From the NCBI GenBank assembly GCA_949285075.1, contig CASDXF010000036.1:1-33740 (forward strand): DNA of 33,740 nucleotides, written 5' to 3'. Each line of letters begins with the position of its first letter. The stretch's first letter is position 1. The position numbers and the translations under genes were made by a program. The DNA comes from an uncultured Bacteroides sp. GTDB lineage: Bacteria > Bacteroidota > Bacteroidia > Bacteroidales > Bacteroidaceae. The notes below the pieces were generated by a model that searched no databases, was not told the origin of the DNA, and saw only the letters and a program-made list of their open reading frames with translations. Shown in pieces: positions 6,116-15,221 of the stretch.

Positions 6116-9100
6116 ATGGAAAAGGAGATCAAGAAAGTCCTTGTTTTGGGCTCGGGCGCGCTCAAAATCGGACAGGCCGGAGAGTTTGACTATTCCGGTT
6201 CGCAAGCGCTGAAGGCTTTGAAAGAAGAGGGTATCAGCTCGGTATTGGTGAATCCGAACATCGCGACGATTCAGACTTCCGAGGGAATCGCCGATAAGGT
6301 GTATTTCCTTCCCGTGACTACGTATTTCGTTGAGGAGATTATCAAGAAGGAGAGACCGAACGGCATTCTGTTGGCCTTTGGAGGACAGACGGCGCTGAAC
6401 TGCGGAACGGAGCTGTACACGAGCGGCGTGCTGGACAAGTACGGCGTAAAGGTGTTGGGCACTTCGGTTGAGGCCATCATGTACACCGAAGACCGCGACC
6501 TCTTCGTGAAGAAGCTGAACGAGATAGAGATGAAGACCCCAATCAGTCAGGCGGTGGAGAACATGGAGGACGCCATCGCCGCGGCCGAACGGATTGGATT
6601 CCCCGTCATGGTGCGCTCGGCGTACGCGTTGGGCGGACTGGGCAGCGGCATCTGCCAGAACAAGGAAGAGTTCCTGAAACTGGCGGAAAGCTCCTTTACC
6701 TTCTCTAAGCAAATCTTGGTGGAAGAGTCCCTGAAGGGATGGAAGGAGATTGAGTTCGAGGTGATAAGGGATGCTAAGGACCACTGCTTCACCGTGGCCA
6801 GTATGGAGAACTTCGACCCGCTGGGCATCCACACGGGCGAGTCTATCGTGGTGGCTCCCACCTGCTCGCTCACTAATGAGCAGGTAGAGATGTTGCAGGC
6901 GCTTTCACGCCAGTGCGTGCGTCACCTGAACATCGTGGGCGAGTGTAACATCCAGTACGCTTTCAACGCCGAGACCAACGACTATCGGGTGATTGAGGTC
7001 AACGCCCGCCTGAGCCGCTCGTCCGCGTTGGCTTCTAAGGCTACCGGCTATCCGTTGGCGTTCGTGGCCGCGAAAATCGCGTTGGGATACTCGCTCGACC
7101 AGATTGGCGAGATGGGCACGCCCAACTCGGCTTACGAGGCCCCGCAGCTGGACTACCTGATTTGTAAGATACCGCGTTGGGACCTGACGAAGTTCGTCGG
7201 CGTGTCGCGCGAAATCGGGTCGAGCATGAAGTCGGTGGGCGAGATTATGTCCATTGGCCGCTCCTTCGAGGAGATTATCCAGAAGGGTCTGCGCATGATA
7301 GGGCAGGGAATGCACGGCTTCGTGGGCAACGACGACCTGCACTTCGACGACCTCGACCGCGAGCTTTCTCACCCTACTGACCTTCGCATATTCGCTTTGG
7401 CGCAGGCTTTGGAGGAAGGCTACACCATCGACCGCATCTACGAGCTGACCAAGATAGACCCGTGGTTTCTCGGCAAGCTGAAGAACATCGTGGACTATAA
7501 GGCGAAGCTTTCCACATATAATAACATAGAGGATATTCCGGCCGACGTGCTCCGCGAGGCGAAGGTACTGGGATTCTCCGACTTCCAAATCGCGCGCTTC
7601 GTGCTGCATCCGAAGGGCAACATGGAGAAAGAGAACCTCATGGTGCGCGCCCGCCGCAAGGCGTTGGGCATACTGCCCGCGGTAAAGCGCATCAATACCG
7701 TGGCTTCCGAGCATCCGGAGCTGACGAACTACCTCTACATGACTTACGCCGTAGAGGGCTACGACATCAACTACTACAAGAACGAGAAGTCGGTTGTCGT
7801 GCTGGGCTCGGGCGCTTACCGTATCGGTAGCTCGGTTGAGTTCGACTGGTGCTCGGTGAACGCCGTGCAGACCGCCCGCAAGTTGGGATACAAGTCCATT
7901 ATGATTAACTACAACCCCGAGACGGTATCTACCGACTACGACATGTGCGACCGCCTCTACTTCGACGAGCTTTCGTTCGAGCGCGTGCTCGACGTTATCG
8001 ACTTGGAGCAGCCGCGCGGCGTTATCGTCTCCGTGGGCGGACAGATTCCGAACAACTTGGCGATGAAGCTCTATCGCCAGTCCGTCCCCGTATTAGGAAC
8101 CTCGCCCGTCTCCATCGACCGTGCCGAGAACCGCAACAAGTTCTCCGCCATGCTCGACCAGTTGGGCATCGACCAACCGGCTTGGCAGGAGCTGACCAGT
8201 CTGGAGGACGTGAAGGGATTCGTGGCGAAGGTAGGCTATCCGGTACTGGTGCGTCCGTCATACGTGCTGTCAGGAGCCGCCATGAATGTTTGCTATGACG
8301 ATGACGAGTTGGCCAACTTCCTGAAGATGGCTGCCGAGGTCTCTAAGGAATATCCGGTGGTCGTTTCGCAGTTCCTTGAGAACACGAAGGAAATCGAGTT
8401 CGACGCGGTGGCTCAGAACGGCGAGATTGTAGAGTACGCCATCTCCGAGCACATCGAGTTCGCGGGTGTTCACTCGGGCGACGCCACGTTGGTGTTCCCG
8501 GCGCAGAAGATTTACTTCGCTACGGCGCGCCGCATCAAGAAAATCAGCCGCCAGATAGCGAAGGAGCTGAACATCTCCGGACCGTTCAATATACAGTATT
8601 TGGCACGCAACAACGAGGTGAAGGTCATAGAGTGTAACCTCCGTGCGTCGCGTAGCTTCCCCTTCGTGTCTAAGGTGCTGAAGCGTAACTTCATCGAGAC
8701 GGCTACCCGCATCATGTTGGATGCGCCGTACTCACGTCCGGACAAGTCGGCGTTCGACATCGACTGGATAGGCGTGAAGGCCTCGCAGTTCTCGTTCTCC
8801 CGTCTGCACAAGGCCGACCCGGTGCTTGGCGTGGATATGTCGTCTACGGGAGAGGTGGGATGTCTCGGCGACGACTTCTCCGAAGCCCTGCTGAACGCGA
8901 TGATAGCTACCGGATTCAAGATTCCCGAGAAGGGCGTTATGCTTTCTTCCGGAGCCATGAAGTCGAAGGTAGACTTGTTGGACGCGAGCCGGATGCTGTT
9001 CGCTAAGGGATATAAGTTGTACGCTACCGCCGGAACCGCGGCGTTTCTCAACGCGCACGGCGTGGAGGTGACTCCGGTTTATTGGCCGGATGAGAAGCCC

Positions 9101-9337
9101 GACGCTGAGGACAACGTGATGAAGATGATAGCCGAGCACAAGTTCGACTTGATTGTCAATATTCCGAAGAACCACACCAAGCGCGAGTTGACGAACGGAT
9201 ACCGTATCCGTCGCGGGGCGATTGACCACAACATCCCGCTCATCACGAACGCCCGCTTGGCGAGCGCCTTCATCGAGGCTTTCTGTGACCTGAAGCTAAG
9301 CAACATTCAGATAAAGAGTTGGCAGGAATATAAGTAA
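6116..9337 (+). CDS. carB: Carbamoyl-phosphate synthase large subunit
   Basis: 1073 residues from the ATG at 6116, the usual CarB length; a GTG two codons upstream is less likely. It makes carbamoyl phosphate from bicarbonate, two ATP and ammonia supplied by CarA, for UMP and arginine synthesis in the cytosol. It shows the family's internal duplication: an N-terminal synthetase half starting KKVLVLGSGALKIGQAGEFD and a second half starting KSVVVLGSGAYRIGSSVEFD near residue 555, each with an ATP-grasp domain (PVMVRSAYALGGLGSG; PVLVRPSYVLSGAAM), an oligomerization domain between, and a C-terminal MGS-like regulatory domain (about 935-1073) that in other bacteria binds UMP, IMP or ornithine. No carA lies beside it. 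It sits behind its own attenuator and before a strong terminator, so it is a single-gene unit. Confidence 0.97.
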   Translation: MEKEIKKVLVLGSGALKIGQAGEFDYSGSQALKALKEEGISSVLVNPNIATIQTSEGIADKVYFLPVTTYFVEEIIKKERPNGILLAFGGQTALNCGTELYTSGVLDKYGVKVLGTSVEAIMYTEDRDLFVKKLNEIEMKTPISQAVENMEDAIAAAERIGFPVMVRSAYALGGLGSGICQNKEEFLKLAESSFTFSKQILVEESLKGWKEIEFEVIRDAKDHCFTVASMENFDPLGIHTGESIVVAPTCSLTNEQVEMLQALSRQCVRHLNIVGECNIQYAFNAETNDYRVIEVNARLSRSSALASKATGYPLAFVAAKIALGYSLDQIGEMGTPNSAYEAPQLDYLICKIPRWDLTKFVGVSREIGSSMKSVGEIMSIGRSFEEIIQKGLRMIGQGMHGFVGNDDLHFDDLDRELSHPTDLRIFALAQALEEGYTIDRIYELTKIDPWFLGKLKNIVDYKAKLSTYNNIEDIPADVLREAKVLGFSDFQIARFVLHPKGNMEKENLMVRARRKALGILPAVKRINTVASEHPELTNYLYMTYAVEGYDINYYKNEKSVVVLGSGAYRIGSSVEFDWCSVNAVQTARKLGYKSIMINYNPETVSTDYDMCDRLYFDELSFERVLDVIDLEQPRGVIVSVGGQIPNNLAMKLYRQSVPVLGTSPVSIDRAENRNKFSAMLDQLGIDQPAWQELTSLEDVKGFVAKVGYPVLVRPSYVLSGAAMNVCYDDDELANFLKMAAEVSKEYPVVVSQFLENTKEIEFDAVAQNGEIVEYAISEHIEFAGVHSGDATLVFPAQKIYFATARRIKKISRQIAKELNISGPFNIQYLARNNEVKVIECNLRASRSFPFVSKVLKRNFIETATRIMLDAPYSRPDKSAFDIDWIGVKASQFSFSRLHKADPVLGVDMSSTGEVGCLGDDFSEALLNAMIATGFKIPEKGVMLSSGAMKSKVDLLDASRMLFAKGYKLYATAGTAAFLNAHGVEVTPVYWPDEKPDAEDNVMKMIAEHKFDLIVNIPKNHTKRELTNGYRIRRGAIDHNIPLITNARLASAFIEAFCDLKLSNIQIKSWQEYK

Positions 9338-9363
9338 TCTCCGCTCGGCTTGAGCGTATTTCA

Positions 9364-9399
9364 GATAGCTCCTCTCCGGTGCCTCGGAGGGGAGCTATC
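9364..9399 (+). terminator. Terminator of carB
   Basis: GATAGCTCCTCTCCG (9364-9378) pairs with CGGAGGGGAGCTATC (9385-9399) over 15 bp with one G-U pair and a 6-nt loop. The following T tract is short (GTTGTCTT). Confidence 0.8.
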
Positions 9400-9467
9400 G
9401 TTGTCTTAGGAGGTCAGCCTTCCTGCCTAACTCTATACGGCGTTCCCCACCTTCACTAATCAAAGTA

Positions 9468-9651
9468 GATATACAGAGTTGCATATAATAAATATCCAAG
9501 ATTAGATGTTCTCAATATGTAATGTTAGATGCTGTTGCAATGCAACATTGCATGTGGTTAATATGCAGAATTGCATTGAGCCAATATGCAACGTTGCATG
9601 ATGTTAATATGCAACATTGCATTACGTTGCGATGCAAAGTTGCATATCCAT
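9468..9651. repeat. Tandem array of eight 23-bp units with a palindromic core
   Basis: Eight consecutive 23-bp units start at 9468, 9491, 9514, 9537, 9560, 9583, 9606 and 9629 with no spacer. The core approaches ATGCAACRTTGCAT; the copy at 9586-9599 is a perfect 14-bp palindrome, and units two and three are the most decayed. Units usually begin AATATG. It lies between the convergent terminators of carB and the GH20 gene, so it is unlikely to be a promoter element for either. It is not a CRISPR array, having no unique spacers. Confidence 0.85.
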
Positions 9652-9736
9652 ATTGTGATTACCTAATGAATGTGCCCCACCTTACTTAATGAGGATGTCT
9701 TTCCTTATAAGGTTCGCCCCGTTATTCTGGGAAGAA

Positions 9737-9782
9737 AACGAGAGACCGTCTCCGTGTTTTGGTGGAGGCGGCCTCTCGCGTT
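9737..9782 (-). terminator. Terminator of the GH20 hexosaminidase gene
   Basis: CGAGAG (9739-9744) pairs with CTCTCG (9773-9778), and CCGTCTCC pairs with GGAGGCGG inside, with one mismatch between the two helices. Read on the minus strand it ends in GTTTTCTTC. It lies 25 bp past the stop codon. Confidence 0.75.
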
Positions 9783-9806
9783 AACGGTTGTCCTTTCGGA
9801 CAGGCC

Positions 9807-11789
9807 TTATTTCTCTTTGAGGTAGTTGTAGACCTTCAGGTTGGTTACCTCGCTCTTGAAGCGTCCCGCCTTCTGCAACGGGAACACTAATGTGCGCGAG
9901 TAGCTCATCGAGTCCTTGCCTCCGTTGTAGAACCGCTTCTGTATGTTCATCCGCTCTATCAGCTTGCCGTTCACGCGCAGGGTGGTGCCGAGGTGGTCGC
10001 CTTCAATCTGTATGTTGGCCTTCTCGCCCGGATTCACCTTGTAGGGGAAGGTGTTCAGGTATCCGTCGCGCGCGAATCCCATCATGCCGCTGATGGGGTC
10101 GCTCAGGTAGAACACGGCGTTGGGCGAGCGGAACAGTACCGTTCCTTTTCTCTCGGGCGCACCCTTGATGTCAAAGGATACCGTATAGTTGTACCCTATC
10201 TCGGGATAGTCGGAGACGCTGCCCGATTCCACCGCGGCGCGCTCGTAGACCAGTGCCGGAGCCTTCCCTACACGTCCCAGTTGGTTGACTCCCGGAGCCT
10301 CGCTCAGCGACTTGCGTTGCTTGTCAAAGGTTTCGTAGGGAAGCGACGCATTCGCACCGTCCCACATCTTGACGGATAGGGTTTGCATCGGGGAGAATAT
10401 GCGGTGATGAATGTCCTTCACAGTCACGCCGTTGCCTACGTGGTCGTTCCATACGGCGAACATACCTCCCAAGATAGAGGGGTGCTTCTCGTCGAATACG
10501 GTCTTGCCCACGTGCGCCGGAGTCCATTCCTTATACAGATACGGCTCGTTCAGGTAGTTGTAGTAGTATCCCGCCAACGGGACGATGTAGACGAGCCCGT
10601 CCGGAATGCTGATGAGCTTGTAGCCCTCTTTGACCATCGTCTCCGGGTCGGCGTAACCGTTGTACCATGCGTTCATGATGACGTTTTCCGACTTGACGGG
10701 CGTGTCGCCTTTGGCGTGAGTCAGCGCTCCCCATACCACGGCTTGCTTGCCGTAGCTTTCCACGAGGCGGATATAGTGGTCGGTAAACGCGCGGAACTGC
10801 TCCACCACCTCCTTCTTGGCGTTCGAGTATTCGTCCGTCCCGATGTGTACCCGCTTGCCCGCGAATACCGGGTCGTCTCCCTCCAAGTATTCCTTGAACA
10901 CCGCGTCGATGAAGTCGTAGGTCTCCTGCTTCGAGATGTCCAGATGGTCCATGCCGTACTCTTTGCTTCCCACTTCCGGCTTATAGTGGGCGAAGGCTAG
11001 CGAGTGCGCCGGAACGTCTATCTCGGGGATAATCTCGACGAAGTTTTTCGCCGCCTCTTTTTGGAAGTCTTTGAACTCCTTCTTCGTGTACGAGCCGTCT
11101 CGGGCGGTCAGTCCCGGGAAGGTGGTCGACTCTAACCGGAACGCGGCGTACGTCTTGCTCCAGTCATGCTCGAAGTATTGCTTGAACCCGTTGTCGTTCA
11201 GGTGAACCTGAAGCGTGTTCATCTTGTAGTAGGCCATAATCTTGACCAAGTCCTTCAGGTAGCTCATGGGGATGAACTTCCGGCCGCAGTCAATCATGAA
11301 TCCCCGGATGGAGTAGTCCGGATAGTCGCGCACGTTGCCTTTGGGCAGCGTGCGTTCCTCGCTCTGCTCGCTCAGTTGCAGCACGGTGCGCGTGCTCCAG
11401 TAGAGTCCCGTCGGAGTGGGGGCCGACAGCTCCACCCGGTCGGCTATTTTCATCGAGTAGCCTTCCGTTCCGAGGTTCTTGTCCTTCGCCAGTGACAGGA
11501 CGAAGTCGCCATCCTTCGCCTTTCCTTCGGTGACCTCCAGTCGCTTGCCGAACATTAGCTGATAGTCTTTAGCGAACATTTGGGCCACTCTCGCCACTTC
11601 TGGGTCGTCCGACTTGCATACAATCTTGGCGTTCTCTCCCGGCGTGAACACGCCTTCCTTGCCCGTCCATTGCCTGAGTTCCGGCACGACGAACGGTTTG
11701 GGGTTAACATCCGCCCATGCGGTAGCCGCGGTCAGCAGGCAGAGCGCGGCGGGCAGGAATACCTTTAAAAGAATCGTTCTTTTTTTCAT
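9807..11789 (-). CDS. Secreted GH20 beta-N-acetylhexosaminidase
   Basis: 660 residues. An N-terminal signal peptide (about 1-26, ending ATAWA) sends it to the periplasm or outer surface. Residues about 30-150 form the GH20b domain, then comes the catalytic GH20 barrel: FMIDCGRKFIPMSYLKDLVK, MNTLQVHLNDNG, IIPEIDVPAHSLAF and the catalytic pair Asp319-Glu320 in HIGTDE, where many relatives have HxGGDE. The family releases terminal GlcNAc or GalNAc by substrate-assisted catalysis through the substrate acetamido group. The last 150 or so residues (from about 510) look like a beta-rich, LamG/concanavalin-like accessory domain. It probably takes part in breakdown of host mucin or N-glycans. It is transcribed alone, divergent from yaaA. 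Confidence 0.93.
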   Translation of the reverse strand: MKKRTILLKVFLPAALCLLTAATAWADVNPKPFVVPELRQWTGKEGVFTPGENAKIVCKSDDPEVARVAQMFAKDYQLMFGKRLEVTEGKAKDGDFVLSLAKDKNLGTEGYSMKIADRVELSAPTPTGLYWSTRTVLQLSEQSEERTLPKGNVRDYPDYSIRGFMIDCGRKFIPMSYLKDLVKIMAYYKMNTLQVHLNDNGFKQYFEHDWSKTYAAFRLESTTFPGLTARDGSYTKKEFKDFQKEAAKNFVEIIPEIDVPAHSLAFAHYKPEVGSKEYGMDHLDISKQETYDFIDAVFKEYLEGDDPVFAGKRVHIGTDEYSNAKKEVVEQFRAFTDHYIRLVESYGKQAVVWGALTHAKGDTPVKSENVIMNAWYNGYADPETMVKEGYKLISIPDGLVYIVPLAGYYYNYLNEPYLYKEWTPAHVGKTVFDEKHPSILGGMFAVWNDHVGNGVTVKDIHHRIFSPMQTLSVKMWDGANASLPYETFDKQRKSLSEAPGVNQLGRVGKAPALVYERAAVESGSVSDYPEIGYNYTVSFDIKGAPERKGTVLFRSPNAVFYLSDPISGMMGFARDGYLNTFPYKVNPGEKANIQIEGDHLGTTLRVNGKLIERMNIQKRFYNGGKDSMSYSRTLVFPLQKAGRFKSEVTNLKVYNYLKEK

Positions 11790-11828
11790 AAAGGGGTAAA
11801 GTTTATAGTTAATAAATTGATGCTAAAG

Positions 11829-11850
11829 GACTCGCTTTTTAGGGCGAGTC
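11829..11850. other. Hairpin in the GH20-yaaA intergenic region
   Basis: GACTCGC (11829-11835) and GCGAGTC (11844-11850) form a perfect 7-bp inverted repeat with an 8-nt loop, 40-61 bp ahead of the GH20 start. It may be a leader hairpin of the GH20 mRNA or an operator. Confidence 0.4.
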
Positions 11851-11911
11851 AAATCTCGGCTAAAAATAGTTATATTTCCACGTGTGTGCAATGTGGCGGT
11901 CGATAATTTTT

Positions 11912-11919
11912 TACTTTTG
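11912..11919 (+). promoter_or_regulatory. -7 box for yaaA
   Basis: TACTTTTG matches TAnnTTTG exactly, 31 bp ahead of the ATG at 11951. The -33 region is weak. Confidence 0.55.
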
Positions 11920-11950
11920 TTGCGCAAACCCTAAAAACTGGAAGGTAAAG

Positions 11951-12715
11951 ATGCTGATACTATTATCTTGCGCGAAGACAATGAGCGGCGCCTCGCGGGT
12001 AAAAGTTCCCGCGGTGACGACACCCCGCTTTCAGGAAGAGGCTTCGGCCGTAGCCTTGCAGATGTCGCGATTCTCGGTCGAGGAGTTGGAACGGCTTCTG
12101 CGTGTAAGCCCTAAGATAGCGGTTGAAAACTATAAGCGTTATCAGGCGTTTCACGCGGCGGAGACTCCCGCTCTGCCGGCCTTGTTAGCCTATACCGGAA
12201 TCGTGTTCAAGAGGCTGAACGCGAAGGACTTCACGGCGGAAGATTTCGGGTACGCTCAGGAACATCTGCGGTTGACCTCCTTCTGCTATGGCTTGTTACG
12301 TCCGTTGGACGCTATCCGGCCGTATCGGTTGGAAGGCGACGTTACGCTGCCTGACTTCGGGCAGAACGTGTTTTCCTATTGGCGTTCTCGCTTGACGGAT
12401 GTGTTTATAAAAGACATCAGAAAGGCGGGTGGGGTACTGTGCAATCTGGCGAGCGAGGAGATGAAAAGCCTCTTTGACTGGAAACGGGTAGAGCGTGAGG
12501 TTCGTGTGCTCACCCCGGAGTTTTACGTGTGGAAGAAGGGCAGGCCGACGACGGTTGTCATATACACGAAAATGTCACGAGGAGAAATGACCCGGTTTAT
12601 CCTGAAGAATAGGATAGAGCGTCCGGAAGACCTGACCGCTTTCTCTTGGGAAGGTTTCGAATACGATGAGGCCTTGTCCGGCGATGGAAGACTGCTCTTT
12701 GTGAACAAAGAGTGA
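11951..12715 (+). CDS. yaaA: Peroxide stress protein YaaA (DUF328/UPF0246 family)
   Basis: 254 residues from the ATG at 11951, which gives the family N-terminus MLILLSCAKTM; the longer frame to 11882 needs a GTG and overlaps the promoter. Family signatures: YTGIVFKRL (residues about 75-83), CYGLLRPLDAIRPYRLE and FYVWKKGR. In E. coli YaaA limits free iron and oxidative damage during peroxide stress and binds DNA; the biochemical activity is poorly defined, and the role here is inferred from family. Cytosolic. It is a single-gene unit convergent with the TPR gene, 44 bp apart. Confidence 0.92.
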   Translation: MLILLSCAKTMSGASRVKVPAVTTPRFQEEASAVALQMSRFSVEELERLLRVSPKIAVENYKRYQAFHAAETPALPALLAYTGIVFKRLNAKDFTAEDFGYAQEHLRLTSFCYGLLRPLDAIRPYRLEGDVTLPDFGQNVFSYWRSRLTDVFIKDIRKAGGVLCNLASEEMKSLFDWKRVEREVRVLTPEFYVWKKGRPTTVVIYTKMSRGEMTRFILKNRIERPEDLTAFSWEGFEYDEALSGDGRLLFVNKE

Positions 12716-12759
12716 TTGCCGATTACATGATAGCGTATTTTTCTATAACATAATACAGG

Positions 12760-14985
12760 CTATTTACCGACTTCATCATCTACTAAGTCTAGCATCAAGG
12801 GTATATCTTCTTCTAAAATACCCCGCTGAAGAAGAGTTTCCTTATCTTTATAAAAGATATCTATAAACTGTTCTCTATTGCCATTCGTCGTTATCGATTT
12901 ACTGTAAAGAGCAATGGCTTTTTGGATATCTCCCATAACCCATGCCACGTGTCCTGCATTCAAATAGTCGATGGATAACGGCCTCTGCTCTATAATCTTT
13001 TCATAATACTTCATAGCCTGTTTGTATTTAGCGCAAATAAACGAACACCAAGCTATTCCTCGCCATGCCTTTATACAATCACTTTCCATGAAGTCTAGCT
13101 TAAAGAAATAATTTAGCGCTTCTTCATATTTTTCCAACTCAATGAGGCAACTGCCGATATAAAAGATAACATTCGTATCTTCTGGAATGGCTTCCTCTAC
13201 TTTCTTATAGTAAGTCAAAGCGGATTGGAAATCACGGGTCAAACGATAGCATGTCGCTAAATGGCGATTATTCCATACATTGTCCGGTCGTAAGATTTCC
13301 GCTTTAAGATACGCGTCGATGGATTCTTTATAGCGTTTTCTCTTTTGCAAGGTAAAACCTAATTTCTGATAGAAGTCAGCTACGTTACCATTGTTTGAAT
13401 GCTTAAGCTCTATCAATTCTTTATAAGTATTGGTCGCTTCTTCCCATCGTTCCTTTTTTAAATAAAAGTCGGCTATTGAATTTAGTACATTTTCACGATA
13501 AAGCATGTCTTTAAGAACAGGAATATGGTGTAAGTCAAGTTGTTCTTTAAATATGTCTCTAAACTCCTGACGGCGCATATTTAACTTGAAGAAACGATAC
13601 AGGTCATGTAGATATTGATTGCTGACAACATTTGGTTTTTGACTGATTTTCTTCAGATTTTCAATATTGACATCTTCAAATAACTCGTTTGCTTGTTGTT
13701 CTCTGAATTGGTTCAACATTAAATCTTGCTGCATCTTCGGCAAATGTTGAATCGTAAAAAATAGCGAGTATTTGTCGCTGTTGCTGAAAAAACCGGATTG
13801 AAGAATCAGGGTTAATAAACTATTCGTTTCATCTGTTCCTTTATTTAATAACTTATTGACTTCAGATTGCTGCTTGGTGAACGGATAAAACCAATTTTGT
13901 AGCTCACGAAAAAAAGGATAACTTTTCAATCCAGCGAATGAGCTCATATAAATATCCGCTCCCTCTAGTTGCAGTTCATTCATCTCGCGTAATTTTTCCC
14001 CTAGTCCAGACTGTTCAATTATGTTTTCCCAATCCGGATTCTTGTCACTGTTTTCTTCTTCGTTCTCTTCCAAACCAAGTCTAATGTTCCGCATGTACGA
14101 GGAAGAACTCTTCAGCATTTCCGGAATAATCTCTTCTCTCATTCTTTTGTCTATTTTCTCGGTTTCTTGGCAAAGAAGCATTTGATGATAAATACGTGCG
14201 GTATCTTCACTGAATGGAGAAGACTCGGCCAAGCACTTAACTTTCTCTGATAACTCCGGATAAAGTTTAATGCGCTCTCTATAGATATGAAGAATGATTA
14301 ATGTGCTGACCAATGCTCTTTGACTTACATTTACGTCCGGAAATTTATAAGCGTCCAATAGCCATATGGCTTTACGAGAATCAAAACATTCCATTAAACT
14401 TAACATTACGGCACTGACATATAAACATAAGTCTTCAACTAAAAGGCATGATGAGGCAAGCGCTTTACTGGCGTTCTCTTCCTCTTCTGATGTCCATGCG
14501 ATGTTGGTCCATGTGCTCAAAAACAATTGTTTCAGGAGCTCCTCATGTTTCTTTAAGGCTTCATTCACTTGATCCTCTGGTAGTAAATCATTTAGGGCGA
14601 TATCTTCATTGAATGACGTTAATGTGTGTATCAGGTTGGCATTATCATGTTCTGTCGCAGAAGAGCGTGTTCGTCGTATTTCATGATAATATTTTGCGGA
14701 TATACTATCGAGGATTAGCAACCTCGACTGATCTGCCACTTCCCATACGTCTCTGAGCAATTTCCTATAAATCTTTTTGCGCTCAGGATCATTTAATCCC
14801 TGACGCATATATTCTAACATGTATTTATATGAAGTATGAAGTTGTTCCAGTCGGTCTTTTAAGCTCCAATTAGGATATTGCCATAATATGGCTTCTAATT
14901 GATTTAACGCCTCTTTTAGTCTTTTCTTTTGGAGCAAGTCATATACATGATTGTATTGCTCATTAATTATTTTTTCATTCATCAT
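12760..14985 (-). CDS. Large TPR-repeat protein of unknown function
   Basis: 741 residues without a signal peptide or membrane segment, so probably cytosolic. The C-terminal 230 or so residues hold at least four tetratricopeptide repeats (around YQKLGFTLQKRKRYKESIDAYLKA, NNRHLATCYRLTRDFQSALTYYKK, FYIGSCLIELEKYEEALNYFFK, WRGIAWCSFICAKYKQAMKYYEK, YLNAGHVAWVMGDIQKAIALYSK, each cited by position rather than as proof of exact limits). The N-terminal two thirds are helical, Glu/Lys/Leu-rich and likely degenerate repeats; an acidic stretch NEEENSDKN lies near residue 310. TPRs mediate protein contacts; no enzyme motif is visible. It is clearly more AT-rich than carB or the S9 peptidase gene. It lies downstream of pgk but is separated by a terminator, so it is likely its own unit. 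Confidence 0.85.
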   Translation of the reverse strand: MMNEKIINEQYNHVYDLLQKKRLKEALNQLEAILWQYPNWSLKDRLEQLHTSYKYMLEYMRQGLNDPERKKIYRKLLRDVWEVADQSRLLILDSISAKYYHEIRRTRSSATEHDNANLIHTLTSFNEDIALNDLLPEDQVNEALKKHEELLKQLFLSTWTNIAWTSEEEENASKALASSCLLVEDLCLYVSAVMLSLMECFDSRKAIWLLDAYKFPDVNVSQRALVSTLIILHIYRERIKLYPELSEKVKCLAESSPFSEDTARIYHQMLLCQETEKIDKRMREEIIPEMLKSSSSYMRNIRLGLEENEEENSDKNPDWENIIEQSGLGEKLREMNELQLEGADIYMSSFAGLKSYPFFRELQNWFYPFTKQQSEVNKLLNKGTDETNSLLTLILQSGFFSNSDKYSLFFTIQHLPKMQQDLMLNQFREQQANELFEDVNIENLKKISQKPNVVSNQYLHDLYRFFKLNMRRQEFRDIFKEQLDLHHIPVLKDMLYRENVLNSIADFYLKKERWEEATNTYKELIELKHSNNGNVADFYQKLGFTLQKRKRYKESIDAYLKAEILRPDNVWNNRHLATCYRLTRDFQSALTYYKKVEEAIPEDTNVIFYIGSCLIELEKYEEALNYFFKLDFMESDCIKAWRGIAWCSFICAKYKQAMKYYEKIIEQRPLSIDYLNAGHVAWVMGDIQKAIALYSKSITTNGNREQFIDIFYKDKETLLQRGILEEDIPLMLDLVDDEVGK

Positions 14986-15152
14986 AGTTTATCTTGTTTT
15001 ATCAACCCTTTAAACGTTTCCGTATACTTGCTTTTTACGGTTGTTTCAGCATTTCTCGACTCTACATAGAAACAAAAAGAATGCCAAAAAGGAAACAATA
15101 GATAACTTCCAATACCTAATTACTTTTATGGTCTTAGTTTTTTAAGCATAAA

Positions 15153-15178
15153 AGGCTGCCCCTTTTGCGAGACAGCCT
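15153..15178 (-). terminator. Terminator of pgk
   Basis: AGGCTG (15153-15158) and CAGCCT (15173-15178) form the base of a hairpin; on the minus strand a TTTTAT tract follows. It is 44 bp past the pgk stop codon. Confidence 0.75.
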
Positions 15179-15221
15179 CCCATTTCTAATACTGTGTATT
15201 TCTTTATAAATACGAGCCTTT

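Noticed and set aside
9468-9651. CRISPR array
   Set aside because: The 23-bp units are contiguous and have no unique spacers; no cas genes are present.
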